Source: Paramecium octaurelia (taxonomy: Eukaryota > Ciliophora > Oligohymenophorea > Peniculida > Parameciidae). Taken from it: 64,000 nt of DNA. Of the stretch, positions 13,635 to 25,426 are shown in pieces. The notes beneath the pieces are model-generated. The model had not been told where the DNA came from and did no database searches. It was given only the letters and a program-made list of their open reading frames with translations. The translations under genes were made by a program, and so were the position numbers. The number at the start of each line of letters is the position of its first letter. Position 1 is the stretch's first letter. The stretch covers positions 341,598 through 405,597 of the forward strand of contig CAJJDP010000097.1 in NCBI GenBank assembly GCA_905182995.1, written 5' to 3'.

Positions 13635-15443
13635 TCATGAATCTACTTTTTATATAGATTTGATTGAGGGAGAAGATTCAGAATCTGAATCATCCTATTA
13701 TTCAATTTGGGGCATTCTACTAGGAAGGTCAGACAGAAAATGTGTCTATGTAACAGGTGAAAAGTTAGTTAAACTTTTGACTTCCTTTCTCATGTTAATC
13801 CTAAAGAGTTGAATAATATCATCATCTAAGAATTCAACCAAATGTTGGTTAATTTGATCATCCTTAAATTTGGCAAGATTGTTGAATGCTGTTTAAGCCT
13901 CAATTGCTTTCTCAAGTTCTGATTACTCAGGCTTTAGAATTGAAAAATAGGATTGCTTATTGCTCGAATGCAAATCTATGTTCGGTTTCGGTAGGAAATC
14001 AAATAATTTGATTTGATCTGGGGACAATAAAATCATTTTTAATTTATCAATTTCTTGCAATTTCTTTACTATGTAAGTAATATCAAGAGAATTATTAATC
14101 TTGCTCATTGAATACGAGATCAATTGCTACTTCTAGCCTCTTGCACAAGGGATATAATCACAAAAGGATAATTCTAATTTACTGTTCCTCTCATCGAAGA
14201 ATCGTTTGATGCTATCCTATAAGGCATTAATCAAAAACTTATGGTCGTTCTTCTCTGAATTTCTGCCGTTCGTTGTCATTTATCGATTTATCCTCTCTAG
14301 TTGTGAAGTTTTCAATTGAATTGACTTCAACCTTTATTTAGCAGTATTGCTTGGGTGTATCTTTTGTTACTACTCTTCGTTTTGATTGTTTAGGTTAAAG
14401 TTAAATAATTCGTTCAAGAGGGTGACTTTATAAGACAATTCGTTTAAGGGAGTTACAATAAATAAAGCAGCTAAAATGAAGATTTCGCAAAGGCCACCGA
14501 AGTCACTTAGACTTTATTGAATTTTGGGATATGAGATTTGATAGATTTATGTCAAATTATCTAAGTAGAAGCGATAAGTCGCATATACTTTTTCATCTTG
14601 GGAGTCGAAGTTCTCATATAGATTATTGATTGATAGAGATTTAGTGGTTTCTAATTCTTGCAAGATGTATCCGTGATCCTATTTGACTTCTGTAATTTGG
14701 AAGATGCCATTGAATCTTTTGGTGTAATATTAATTGATAACATTTTTAAATGTCTTGCCATATAATTGATGGGGTTGGTCAAAGTTCATAGTGTCTGCAT
14801 AAGTTGATAGTGTCTTAATAATTATCTCATCATTTTCTATTAATGGACATTTACTGCTAGTTAATTAATAATAAAATTACGTTTCTTCGCATTGATTAAT
14901 AGAAACTTCTATATACTTATAATAGTCTGAATCCAAACTGCCCTCTATAATTACATGTGGAACTGACTCCCAATCTATGCAATATTGAACTAGCGAAGTA
15001 TTGACAAAATAATCGTGAAGTCCTTCTTGTTTTTAACATCGTATTAGAGGAATATTTGTTTTTTCAATATTAGGAGTCATCTTCGAGTTGGTTTTATCTT
15101 CAAATAGTTGACTCACCAACCACATTGAAACAGTGTATGAATCTCCGAGATCATAATTTAGAGAACTGATAGTAATCGTGAAATTTTCTTTCGATAAATA
15201 TATTGGGGGTTGTTGTTGTGAGTATGATTGGTTAGTAAGTAAGGTAGGATTGTCATGTATTACAAATGACGAAACGATATTGATAAATTGGATTAAAAGC
15301 ACGGAAATTATGCCCATGGTCATAAAGGTGCCCAGCAAAGTTCTGTGTCCCCCTTGCTTAAGGAGGAACAAATCAACTGGTTTGACAAAGACGTTAATGT
15401 ATTTTAGATAGTGAATAGCTTGATCGAGTTTTTTTTGATTCAT
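13635..15443 (-). CDS. Two-pass ciliate membrane protein, function unknown
   Basis: A single uninterrupted frame of 602 residues, rare here for lacking introns. A hydrophobic helix lies near the N-terminus (LLGTFMTMGIISVLLIQF) after a basic KQGGHRT motif. A long ecto- or lumenal domain follows (SLNYDLGDSYTVSMWLVSQ, with paired Cys further on). A second helix comes at LSDFGGLCEIFILAALFIVTPLNE, preceded by YQISYPKIQQS. About 220 cytosolic residues with basic and Ser-rich stretches end the protein. This layout (short N-tail, TM, 300-residue loop, TM, long C-tail) matches a large uncharacterised family seen in ciliates. I know of no assigned function. The gene is convergent with the histidine-kinase-like gene. 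Confidence 0.75.
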
Positions 15444-15574
15444 TTATAATGATAATGATTGAGATTTGAAAACCTTTTAATGAATTGTTTTAGGAAATAT
15501 ACTATGGTAATGATTTAAGAGTTTTTAATATTGAGAATTCAAAATATATTAATACTAATAATAAGAATAAATAT

Positions 15575-16180
15575 TCATTCATCCTCTTATGATTAAATAA
15601 TCCTTTATAAAATTACTTTTTCCAATCCCATAGAATTTCTGAACATGATTTGCTCATTTAAGCCAAATTTCTTTTTAACTAGATTCGAGTGGGGGAATAT
15701 TTCATCCATGAATGAAAACTCTTCAAAATTAAAATAAGGCTTAAAATCCTATCTTCTTGAGTGAATAGAAGACAACTTATATTATTACAACTTGTTTGCT
15801 TATTACACATAATTACATATTTATTTTTATAGTTAGTGTTTATCTTTAGTATTTAAATTAATTGAGAAGGATGGTTTTGATAATTTTTTTGCTTTAGGTC
15901 TGGGGATTTTATCTACATTCATCTTCTATCTTCTTAATTAATTAATCAATCTAGAAGGAGGCAGTCTCAGTTACTTGTGCTGATGTAATTAGTTCACCAC
16001 ATAATCATAAGATTCATTTTCAGTTTTGATGGAACTGTTAACATGCGAAGACTTCTCATCCTTGGGTACATAGAGAGTCTTGTAGATGAGGTTCCTATTT
16101 TGAGAACTCATTTAAGTCTTTGATTTGGTTGTAAGACTTTGTTTATCAAAGTGAATAATTGGAAGAATCTCCTTACTCAT
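15575..16180 (-). CDS. Basic, Gln/Ser-rich small protein, unrecognised
   Basis: ATG at 16180, 201 residues, no intron, TGA at 15575. The sequence is basic with Lys/Arg/Gln-rich helices (LINQLRRQKMNVDKIPRPKAKK) and a conserved-looking C-terminal part (FMDEIFPHSNLVKKKFGL). No domain was recognised. It lies 25 nt downstream of the aminotransferase stop on the same strand. The aminotransferase final exon would read into this frame if its last 26-nt intron were kept; the spliced model separates the two genes cleanly. Confidence 0.6.
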
Positions 16181-16205
16181 ATTAATAATAAACTTATAAA
16201 ATAAT

Positions 16206-17582
16206 TCACACAACATTAATCCATTTATGTGGTTTGCTTCCAGTCTAAAGGAATAATAATGAAGGAATACTTGAATCTCAGTGATCATATCAAACAACTA
16301 GTGAGACAACTCACCAGCATTTAACTTAGGATCATACTTAACTTCGTAGATTTAGTCATTATATCCAATAGCTTCGATTGGTTGAATGCTGACAGCAGTG
16401 CCTGATCCGAACATTTCAATCATCTACATATAGAGAGATTTATGTTACTCTTCCTTCACTTATTGCCTCGATGACTTCTTGGATGTACACCTTCTTTTCT
16501 ATAACTTTGAATTATTTCATCTCTCTGGTTAATTCCTGAATTTAATTTCAATTTAATACAAGCAATGAGTCTCTGACGATTCCTGGCAATATGGTACCAT
16601 CGAGTTGAGGAGTAACCAATTCTCTTTCTCCTTGCTTATTCTTCCAGAAGAAAAACAAATTGCAAACTCCCATCTCCTAAACCAATCCGTCTGGTAACAT
16701 CCACAAATTTTGATGGAATCCAATTTTTTAAACTTCCTTCAATGGCATGACGGTGGGAGCATAATTACCTGCAACTTTATATCCTCCAACGCCTCCTGGA
16801 GCTGAACGAATCTATTTTATACAAGCAAATTATTACTGTTGTGGTATTACAAAATACTCTAACTGGTTTTAGACCAGATGGGAAATATGGACCCACAGGA
16901 CATAAAACAACAAACAATTTTGCTCTGCTGGATGCTCTCACTCCTAAAGCTTCCTCTGTTGCTATGATGGTTGGTCTTATGTAACAACTAAATCCTGGTC
17001 TGTCAGGTATCCAATCCTGATCCACTTTCAATAAACCTTCAATGCATTTTTATAATTCTGCCCCATCAAAGTCAGGCAAAGAAAGTCTCTTTGCTGACTG
17101 TTTCATTCTGTACATATTGCAATCCAATCTAAAGGTTCTGATAGTCTTGTTTGGACCTTTGTATGCCTAATAATAATCCATTTTTCAAAATACTTTAGCT
17201 CCTTCAAAACACTCAATGGCATAATGTAAGCATGCAGCAAATGGGTGGATGGAAAAGCTTTTAAAAGGAATAATCTAAGGACGTGACCAACTAACCATAA
17301 TATTGACTTGATTACCCCATTTTTTCAGTCCAATCAATTTCTAACATATGATCAGTGTGAAATGCTCCGAAAGTCATTATTTTAGGATCACAAGGTGGTT
17401 TCGTTATGTAATGCATGGTGTGAGTGGTTGTCATATCTCTGGCCTAGAAATTAGGATTGCGAAAATTACTTAGAAGGAGGGATATGGACTAGTGAGGTCT
17501 AGATTTTTGTAGTAGGAAAATCGGAAGAATAACTGCCATATAAATGAAATGATGATACCTTTTGAACTTTTGACGCACTCAT
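16206..17582 (-). CDS. Branched-chain amino acid aminotransferase
   Basis: Eight introns of 24-27 nt must be removed, giving 390 residues in frame. Family motifs run in order: [63 protein letters not shown], and the PLP lysine motif [11 protein letters not shown]. The family core [15 protein letters not shown], the [13 protein letters not shown] motif and the C-terminal [14 protein letters not shown] complete the series. The enzyme transfers amino groups between Leu/Ile/Val and 2-oxoglutarate using PLP. The N-terminus ([15 protein letters not shown]) is Arg/Lys/aromatic-rich without acids, so mitochondrial import is plausible. The last intron ends in TTTAG and yields the ending KPHKWINVV. Two introns end CAG. 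At one intron per about 145 coding bases it is the most intron-dense gene here. Confidence 0.95.
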
Positions 17583-18534
17583 GGACCGTAAAATAAATAT
17601 TTAAATAATTTGATATCTATATTAAACAATTACGCATTATGTCAATGTAAATTAACTCATTGATTACGCTATTATACATTTACGAATTATTGCATTAAAA
17701 TTCAATGACCTAATATCACCTGGAGAATATTGACATTGTTAATTAGTCATCATCAAATTAAGATAGATGTATAACAATCAAAAGATGATATTAAATGACA
17801 ACTTAAGGGAATAATTAATTTAAATATTAAGTTGAGTCTTCCCTTCCCACTCAAAACAAATTGCTATGAAGAATAATTGATTAACTAAGCTCAATAGAAA
17901 CAAGAATTGATCAATTATGGAAGTTTGAAGAATACTTTCCTATCTTGACTTAAATCTTGGATAATCACTAAATATAAATGATAATGTATAATAGCAAACT
18001 AAGCATTTGGATTAGATGTTTCTTCAGATATTGGAAGCATTCTACATTTTCACACTTTGTTTTAAATTAAAAGAGATATTGATATGCTGTTCATAAAGCA
18101 TTTTAAGAATATGGATTTGGATTACGTAATTTGAATACATAATATTCTGAAGTACATATTCAAGAATCAGATTAAAGTAATCAAAAATATATACAAAAAA
18201 TGTTTTGTGCATTCCTAATTTAGAATAGAATAGAAATAGAAAAATCATATTTTGATGGTTTTAATGAAAAATAGAATTAAAACTTCATATATGTGATTTA
18301 GTATGGAAATCCTAAAAGTAACTTAAGAATTATTTAATATTTCATACTAAATTAATACCTATTTGATAGCATTCAAAAGAATATCAGATTTCTTATACTG
18401 CTCAACATAAGATTTGTTCTGAGTTATAATGAACACGAATGAGCAATTCTTAAATTATGTTGTGACATAGCTATAAGGTGACACTTTTGATCATAATAGA
18501 TTTTTTGTATTAAATTAATTAATATTTTAACAGT
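17583..18534. other. Long intergenic stretch, no gene seen
   Basis: This A+T-rich DNA of about 950 nt lies between two divergent starts. A minus-strand open stretch at about 17990-18250 is Ile/Leu/Tyr/Phe-rich with a chance-like composition, and no start, intron or motif supports it. It may hold two promoters or a worn gene. I see no tRNA-like B box. Confidence 0.4.
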
Positions 18535-20407
18535 ATGGGTTAATCGCAATCCCAAAATCTAGAACAATCACGTATGAGTGTTCCAAAAATCAACTAATTA
18601 CAGTTTTGGAAATCAGTAAATGACATCCGGTATGGAGAAATCAAAGTCTACAAATTAAATGATGGCCATGCAGTTGCTGTAAAAGATCACATCTTTCAAG
18701 ATGATGAATAATGGCATCTCTTTCGACAACAAGCAGAATAACAGATGTAATCTAGATAGAAAGATCCATTCTTAATTGAAATGCTGGATTTATAATTTAT
18801 TACAGAAAAAGAATTATGCACTCAGATGACTTAAGCGCATAGTGTATATGAGTATTTTGATGAATACTTGGAAAGATTGATTGTAGAACAAGCAGCATCT
18901 AAGCAACATTTTGAAGAAATTGAAATAGCAGCCATGCTTCATTGTACTGTATTGTCTTTATTCATTTCATTCTAGTTGGTAGCCATTCAGAAGTTGAGCA
19001 TTCAACAAAGGTCTCATGGAGACATCAGACCACTTACCATAAGTGTCACATCATTTCCTAAAAACTGTGCAATCCGATAACATGAACCATACCCAATTTA
19101 TAAATTAACAGATATTCAATAACTAACAGACTTAAATGCCTTCAAACGATGTGTGACCAAATAAGTGGCAAACTACAATTTAAGTCCTGAACAATTGCAA
19201 TTTCTTAAACAAAAAGTCCTTAGACCCACATATGATATGAACAAATCAGATGTCTTCAGCATCGGCTTAACTGCCCTGTAGATGACGACACTGAAAAGTA
19301 TCAACGATATTTACGACTATCCTCATTATCTGATTAATACGGAGAAGTTAGATACCTACATACGAGAGATGAAAACACTGTATAGTGAACAGTTATGTTC
19401 TATAGTGTGTTAATTGTTATAATTAGCCCCTGAAACCAGACCTAATTCAAGACAAGCCAATGATCTGTTAATTGGTTACAGATTTCAACTTGAAGATTAT
19501 TTCAGAGTATTTTGTTCATCCTATTAAGTAATCGACTCTCTAAGAAAGCTTACCTAATTATTCAATTGATTTTAGATTGCAAAATAGTAATCAAAAAATT
19601 GAGTAATAAGTGGTCAGCAGAGTAGTAGACACTACTGACGTTTATGAACAATTAGAGCTCCTGGAATAAAGAACTAAAATTGCACTTCAAAGAAGTTAGG
19701 ATGCATAAAATAAGTGCCAAAAAACACCAGGCAAACAATTAGAACAAACTAGAAGTTGCTAATTATATAGCAATCTAACCCCCATCACTTAATAAGAGCT
19801 TTAATTATAATTAAGTGATTACAAACAAGATAATTTAAATCAGCAATCTTCCTACTATAACCAGCATCCCAATTACCAAAAACAAGAAATTCATCAATTT
19901 TAGATTCAAGAACATGAACATTATGAATATAACTAATAAGAAATTGAGGACAAGCCTAAGTAAAGTGTTGTGGAATAATTTACTCCCTCCAATTTAAAAA
20001 CCATAGAACAAAGACCCAATATTTATAATGCAACCACCCTTTCATAATAATAATTATTTGAATCAATTAATACTGATTAAGCTAAATCATATTAGCAATA
20101 ACAATATTCTTAATAATATCAGAATCAATCAAAATACTAGCCATAACCAAGATAATCCTAGCTTCTTAGAGATTAAGAGTTGACAAAATAATTGACTGGA
20201 TAATAAGAATTTATCCCAAATTATTAGCACTTACAAGATAATCATGAGTAATCTCCTTATAATTCCAAATAAGATATCCATTAGCAACTCTCTGATCACT
20301 TTGAAGCCTAACAATAAGTGGGAGTAAGATTATCAGGTACCCAAGCATAGAGGTAGAGACAACAAACTGGTTCAATAGTGGAAACTAGAAGATCTAATCA
20401 TTAATGA
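18535..20407 (+). CDS. Pseudokinase-like protein with long Gln-rich tail
   Basis: One 22-nt intron (19507-19528, ending AAG) gives 616 residues. The first 320 residues resemble a protein kinase fold: VYKLNDGHAVAVKDH carries the ATP-lysine motif, and SHGDIRPLTISV stands where HRDLKPEN should be. DVFSIGLTALQM matches the DVWSLG region of the C-lobe. No DFG is visible and HRD is HGD, so catalysis is doubtful. The last 290 residues are extremely Gln-rich, almost all from TAA/TAG/CAA codons, with Tyr/Asn/Ser; such a tail is probably disordered. Scaffold or allosteric function is inference. The N-terminus MGQSQSQ would suit N-myristoylation. Confidence 0.75.
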
Positions 20408-20484
20408 TTAATTATAATGATAATCTATAAATATCTAATTATAATCAATAATATTCAGTCAATAGTATTAACTATTAATTAATT

Positions 20485-21436
20485 TCAGAGTTCATTTGGT
20501 AGACCATGTAATCTTTCCAAATAATCCATTACTGGAGTACTTAAGGCTGCCTGAACTATAAATTGAGACAGCCTCAGCTACCAACCAGCATAGTACCCAA
20601 TCAAACCTTTATCCTTATAAACTTTGATAAAAGCCTTTGGGAGAGTTAGTTATTTGTAATTTCCATTTTGTTCCATTTAATATGCTGTCTTTACAGCATC
20701 AAATGGTTAGACAAAAAGGATGTTTGGAATGGCAGTCAATAGACTGCACATTGCAATTTAAGGCAAAGTTAGAGCATGACTTGGGCTCTCTTTAAAAGAG
20801 TACCTAATCTTGTGGTCCCAATAGAGGTAATTGGTCCAAGATACTACTTATTTCAAAACCATAGCCTCCATGCCGGTGTAAAGATTCCTCATAAAATGAG
20901 ACAATGACCTTTCATTTCTCCATAACTATTTAAGTACTAATGATATTAATTGAATTTACTTGATTTTGATTAATGTTGAGTCATCAATTAACATTTAATT
21001 CTTTCCAAAGGACAAGTGACAAAAGATTCAAATAATGCGATTGTTGCACCTGCCAATCCTTTGTGCAAGGCGGGATGATGCTCAATCCAAGTTTATGGTA
21101 AAAGTTCCCTATAGTATTTGGGGATCAATATCATCATTGGCCATCTATTATGTTGATATTTAAAATATACCTGTAGTATTGTTTAAACAATTGAATACTG
21201 ACTTGGGATGAGAAACCAGCAAAAACCCCTTTGAGAACTCCGTTCCTTTTATAAGTATCTTTGAATAATTATTTCATCGATGATTGAGTGTTCTCAGCTT
21301 GAAGTAAAGTCTTGAATCTATCAAATACATGATCAATGGGCAATCCAAGAATTACTCTAGATATACCAATTATCTATGTTTCTAAGATTGGCTTCAAATA
21401 TTTCTTAGTACGAACTTTGAATATGGATTCAGACAT
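20485..21436 (-). CDS. Mitochondrial carrier family transporter
   Basis: Two introns (21145-21170, 20937-20959) give 300 residues, the standard carrier length. The three repeats each show their signature at the end of the odd helix: LPIDHVFDRFK in repeat 1 (a variant of PxDxxxxR/K), CPLERIKCQLM in repeat 2, and VQPFDAVKTAYQ in repeat 3. Partner helices contain GVFAGFSSQ and IGYYAGWQLRLSQ. Carriers exchange metabolites across the inner mitochondrial membrane as six-helix monomers. The repeat-1 signature is atypical (His-Val-Phe-Asp instead of xx[K/R]), so the substrate cannot be guessed. The 23-nt second intron is needed to keep the frame through the matrix loop between repeats 2 and 3. Confidence 0.9.
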
Positions 21437-22284
21437 TCCGATTATATAATAATTATTCAATAAGACGATTGAATTCTGGTTTAATAATAAAGAAAATAGC
21501 AATTTTAATACGCATTATTTACAATGTTGGAACTCTTTTTATCATTAATTCATAATCTAATGATGCATCATTGATTATCATTCACACTTTTTTAAATAAA
21601 TTATAAATCATTTAATAATGATCTGCCCCTTTCATCACCTTTTCGTATTTCCTCACATTCACCTATTATAAAGCATAGTTTTTACAGATTCTTAGTGAGA
21701 AACATCAAACTTTTATGGATTCAAAAAAGAACTACATCATGTCTAAATTATAATAATTTTGCTGTATCTTAGATTATATAATATTTTTTGTTTATAAGCT
21801 ATCGATATTAGTTCTAAAAACTAATTTGATTCCCAAGTACTTAGTTCTATAGAGGCAAAGAAAATGCTAAGTTATTAATGTACTAAGTTACAAACTACCA
21901 AAGAATGTGATTATATTGTTCAAATATATATTTCTCATTTTATGTTAACTTTCAAATTATTATTCATGGATAAATAAATTGAATAAAAGAAAATGTTTCC
22001 ATATCAACGTTTACAAAGGACTCATAGATTAATTATTATAAAATAAAATACCTAATACTTAAATATAATAAAAAATATTAGAACACTTCTAAATTAAAAA
22101 AAATGATAATATTTATCAAGTTATTTAAGAATAAAGAGTTTTTTAGTTTACACATGATTGCTTTTATAAGTTTATTAATTTAAACTACTACTGATTAGTA
22201 GTTGCTTCATCATGCAAATAATATATTTAGAATTGATGTAATTTAGAATATTAAACTTGGAAATAAAACGAATTAATTTTACAA
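21437..22284. other. Intergenic region, no feature recognised
   Basis: About 850 nt of A+T-rich sequence between divergent genes. A slightly C-rich patch at about 21633-21675 interrupts it without an open frame. I see neither a tRNA nor a recognisable snoRNA box pair. It probably contains two promoters. Confidence 0.4.
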
Positions 22285-22402
22285 ATGAAAATCGCATATT
22301 TATTGTTGTGCTTGGTTGTCATCTAAGGAATCGAATTCGAATCATTTTAAAGGGCTATCGACTTTGATCCAGCATCAATAGACTCTCCTAATTGTAAAAC
22401 AG

Positions 22403-23395
22403 ATGATGAATACACAAACACTTATGAAGCGTATTGAAAAACTTAATGAAAGATTCTTCCCTTGGATTACTGTCTTAGAAGAAGGTGAGGTTGAAATGCA
22501 AGAAGATCACAGTGTGCTATCATAAGCGAAAGAGAAGATCATATAGGCTAGGGAATTTATTGAAAGTTTGGATGAAGGTTAATTATATTTCATTCTTAGA
22601 ACTCCAACAAGAGAAACAAAAAGAGCCTGAAAATTAGAATAATGAGAGTAGCTCTTAGGTTCAAGATGCTTAGACAGAAAAAGCTGGAGAAGCAGTAGAA
22701 GAATAAGTAAAGCAAGAGGAAAAAGCGGATGAGGATGAAGAAGAGGATCCTTTTGGTTGGGGAACAGGCGAAATTCCTTAGCTTCTAGTCCATAAGAAGG
22801 AGAGAAAAGCTCATAAGAATACTCATGCATTTATTCAAATAATGAATGGAAATAAGTTATCTAAATTCAAGAGTGTATGATTTATGATTGATGATTAGAA
22901 AATCAGTAAGCTAATTTCAATGGCAACTGAAATGTAGGATAATTAGGATGAGGATGCTTAGAAAAGAAGACAAAGAAAAATTGAATTATGTGATGAAATC
23001 ATAGATGAGTTAACAGACATGATTTTATTTTTGGAAAAAGTGATGAATGATTATGTAAGAAATTTTATGATATGTAATAGGATTATTAAAATGAAATCTA
23101 TGAATTATTTAAGAAAAAGCAACAACAGATTTAAGAAGTGGCAACTAATTGTGGTCAAAGAGTGATTAGTTATTAGGATGTGAGTTTGATTGAGGAGAAG
23201 AAATCCTAAGAGAAAAAGAAAATATAGCATCAAATAAAATCTAAGAGAAGAAATCCAGTTAGTTTTTTGTAAATTGTTATTGACGATGAAGAAAGTTAAT
23301 AACATCAACTAGAATACTAAAAATAAATATTGTAGAGTTAAGGAATGTTGGGATTCTTGAGAGCATCTGGAAAATAAGTAAAATTGATATAATGA
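22403..23395 (+). CDS. Acidic/Gln-rich helical protein, possible secreted N-terminus out of frame
   Basis: From ATG 22403 and after removing introns at about 22580-22601, 22876-22899 and 23056-23081, the frame runs 306 residues to TGA 23393. The middle is very acidic (EEKADEDEEEDPFGWG); the rest is basic-helical (KRRQRKIELCDEIIDELTDMI). No family was recognised. Upstream, ATG at 22285 opens a frame with a classical signal peptide (MKIAYLLLCLVVIQG) that runs into this gene but is off by one base. No GT..AG pair of suitable length joins them. Either the assembly lost or gained a base, or the upstream frame is not used. The middle intron is 24 nt and contains an in-frame TGA. Confidence 0.55.
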
Positions 23396-23457
23396 TATCT
23401 TATTTTTATTAATATATTTAAAAAGATGTTGATACATAATAATTAGAATATGATATC

Positions 23458-24942
<1,485 letters not shown>

Positions 24943-24988
24943 TGACAATTTTATATTCAAAATTCTTTGCAATTTATATAATAATCAT

Positions 24989-25306
24989 TCATTTTCTCCC
25001 TTTTCTGCATATCCAAGCTGTAGTTCCTATGACCATCGGCCATTTGATTGGAGCCATAAGTTTATAAATAATATACGCTGCTGTGGGTGTACCATACGTC
25101 TCAAACTATGCCCATTTTCCTTGTGTTGTATCAAATCCTAGTCTAATGAAAAATGATAGGAAATACTTTGATCCAACTTCTTTGACATCGACTCCCTATT
25201 TGAGTGCAAAGTAAACTATCCCATAATTGACTACTGAGTAAGACAAGTAGACACCGATCCCCAATTTGCCGTAAGTAGCAAAGAATTGTTTTGCCTTTTA
25301 TTACAT
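24989..25306 (-). CDS. FAM210 / DUF1279 family small membrane protein
   Basis: ATG 25306 to TGA 24989 encodes 105 residues unspliced, or 97 if the 24-nt GTATTT...TTAG stretch at 25143-25166 is an intron. The core is KQFFATYGKLGIGVYLSYSV followed by NYGIVYFAL and, near the end, TPTAAYIIYKLMAPIKWPMV, the DUF1279 pattern of one helix and a C-terminal alpha-helical hairpin end. FAM210 proteins sit in the mitochondrial inner membrane and affect mitochondrial translation or haem synthesis. Here there is no N-terminal import extension, so this may be the domain alone. It starts about 120 nt from the divergent neighbour at 25427. Confidence 0.8.
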
Positions 25307-25426
25307 TTATATATATATTAATTAGCCTAAATAATGGAGAGTTAATAGACATAATTAATTTTATTGAAAAGACTTAGTTTTATATTAATATAATTAACAA
25401 TATTATTTTTATCGAATAAAATATTA

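Noticed and set aside
16112-16297. Frame joining the aminotransferase to the downstream basic protein
   Set aside because: Splicing the 26-nt intron GTATTC...TTTAG gives a normal aminotransferase C-terminus and a TGA at 16206.
17990-18250. Minus-strand open frame in the long intergenic gap
   Set aside because: Its composition is what A+T-rich noncoding DNA gives; no start, intron or motif.
22579-22830. Minus-strand open frame rich in Leu (HPHPLFPLALLILLLLLQ)
   Set aside because: It is the complement of an acidic Glu-rich coding stretch on the + strand; GAA/GAG codons read backwards as Leu and Phe.
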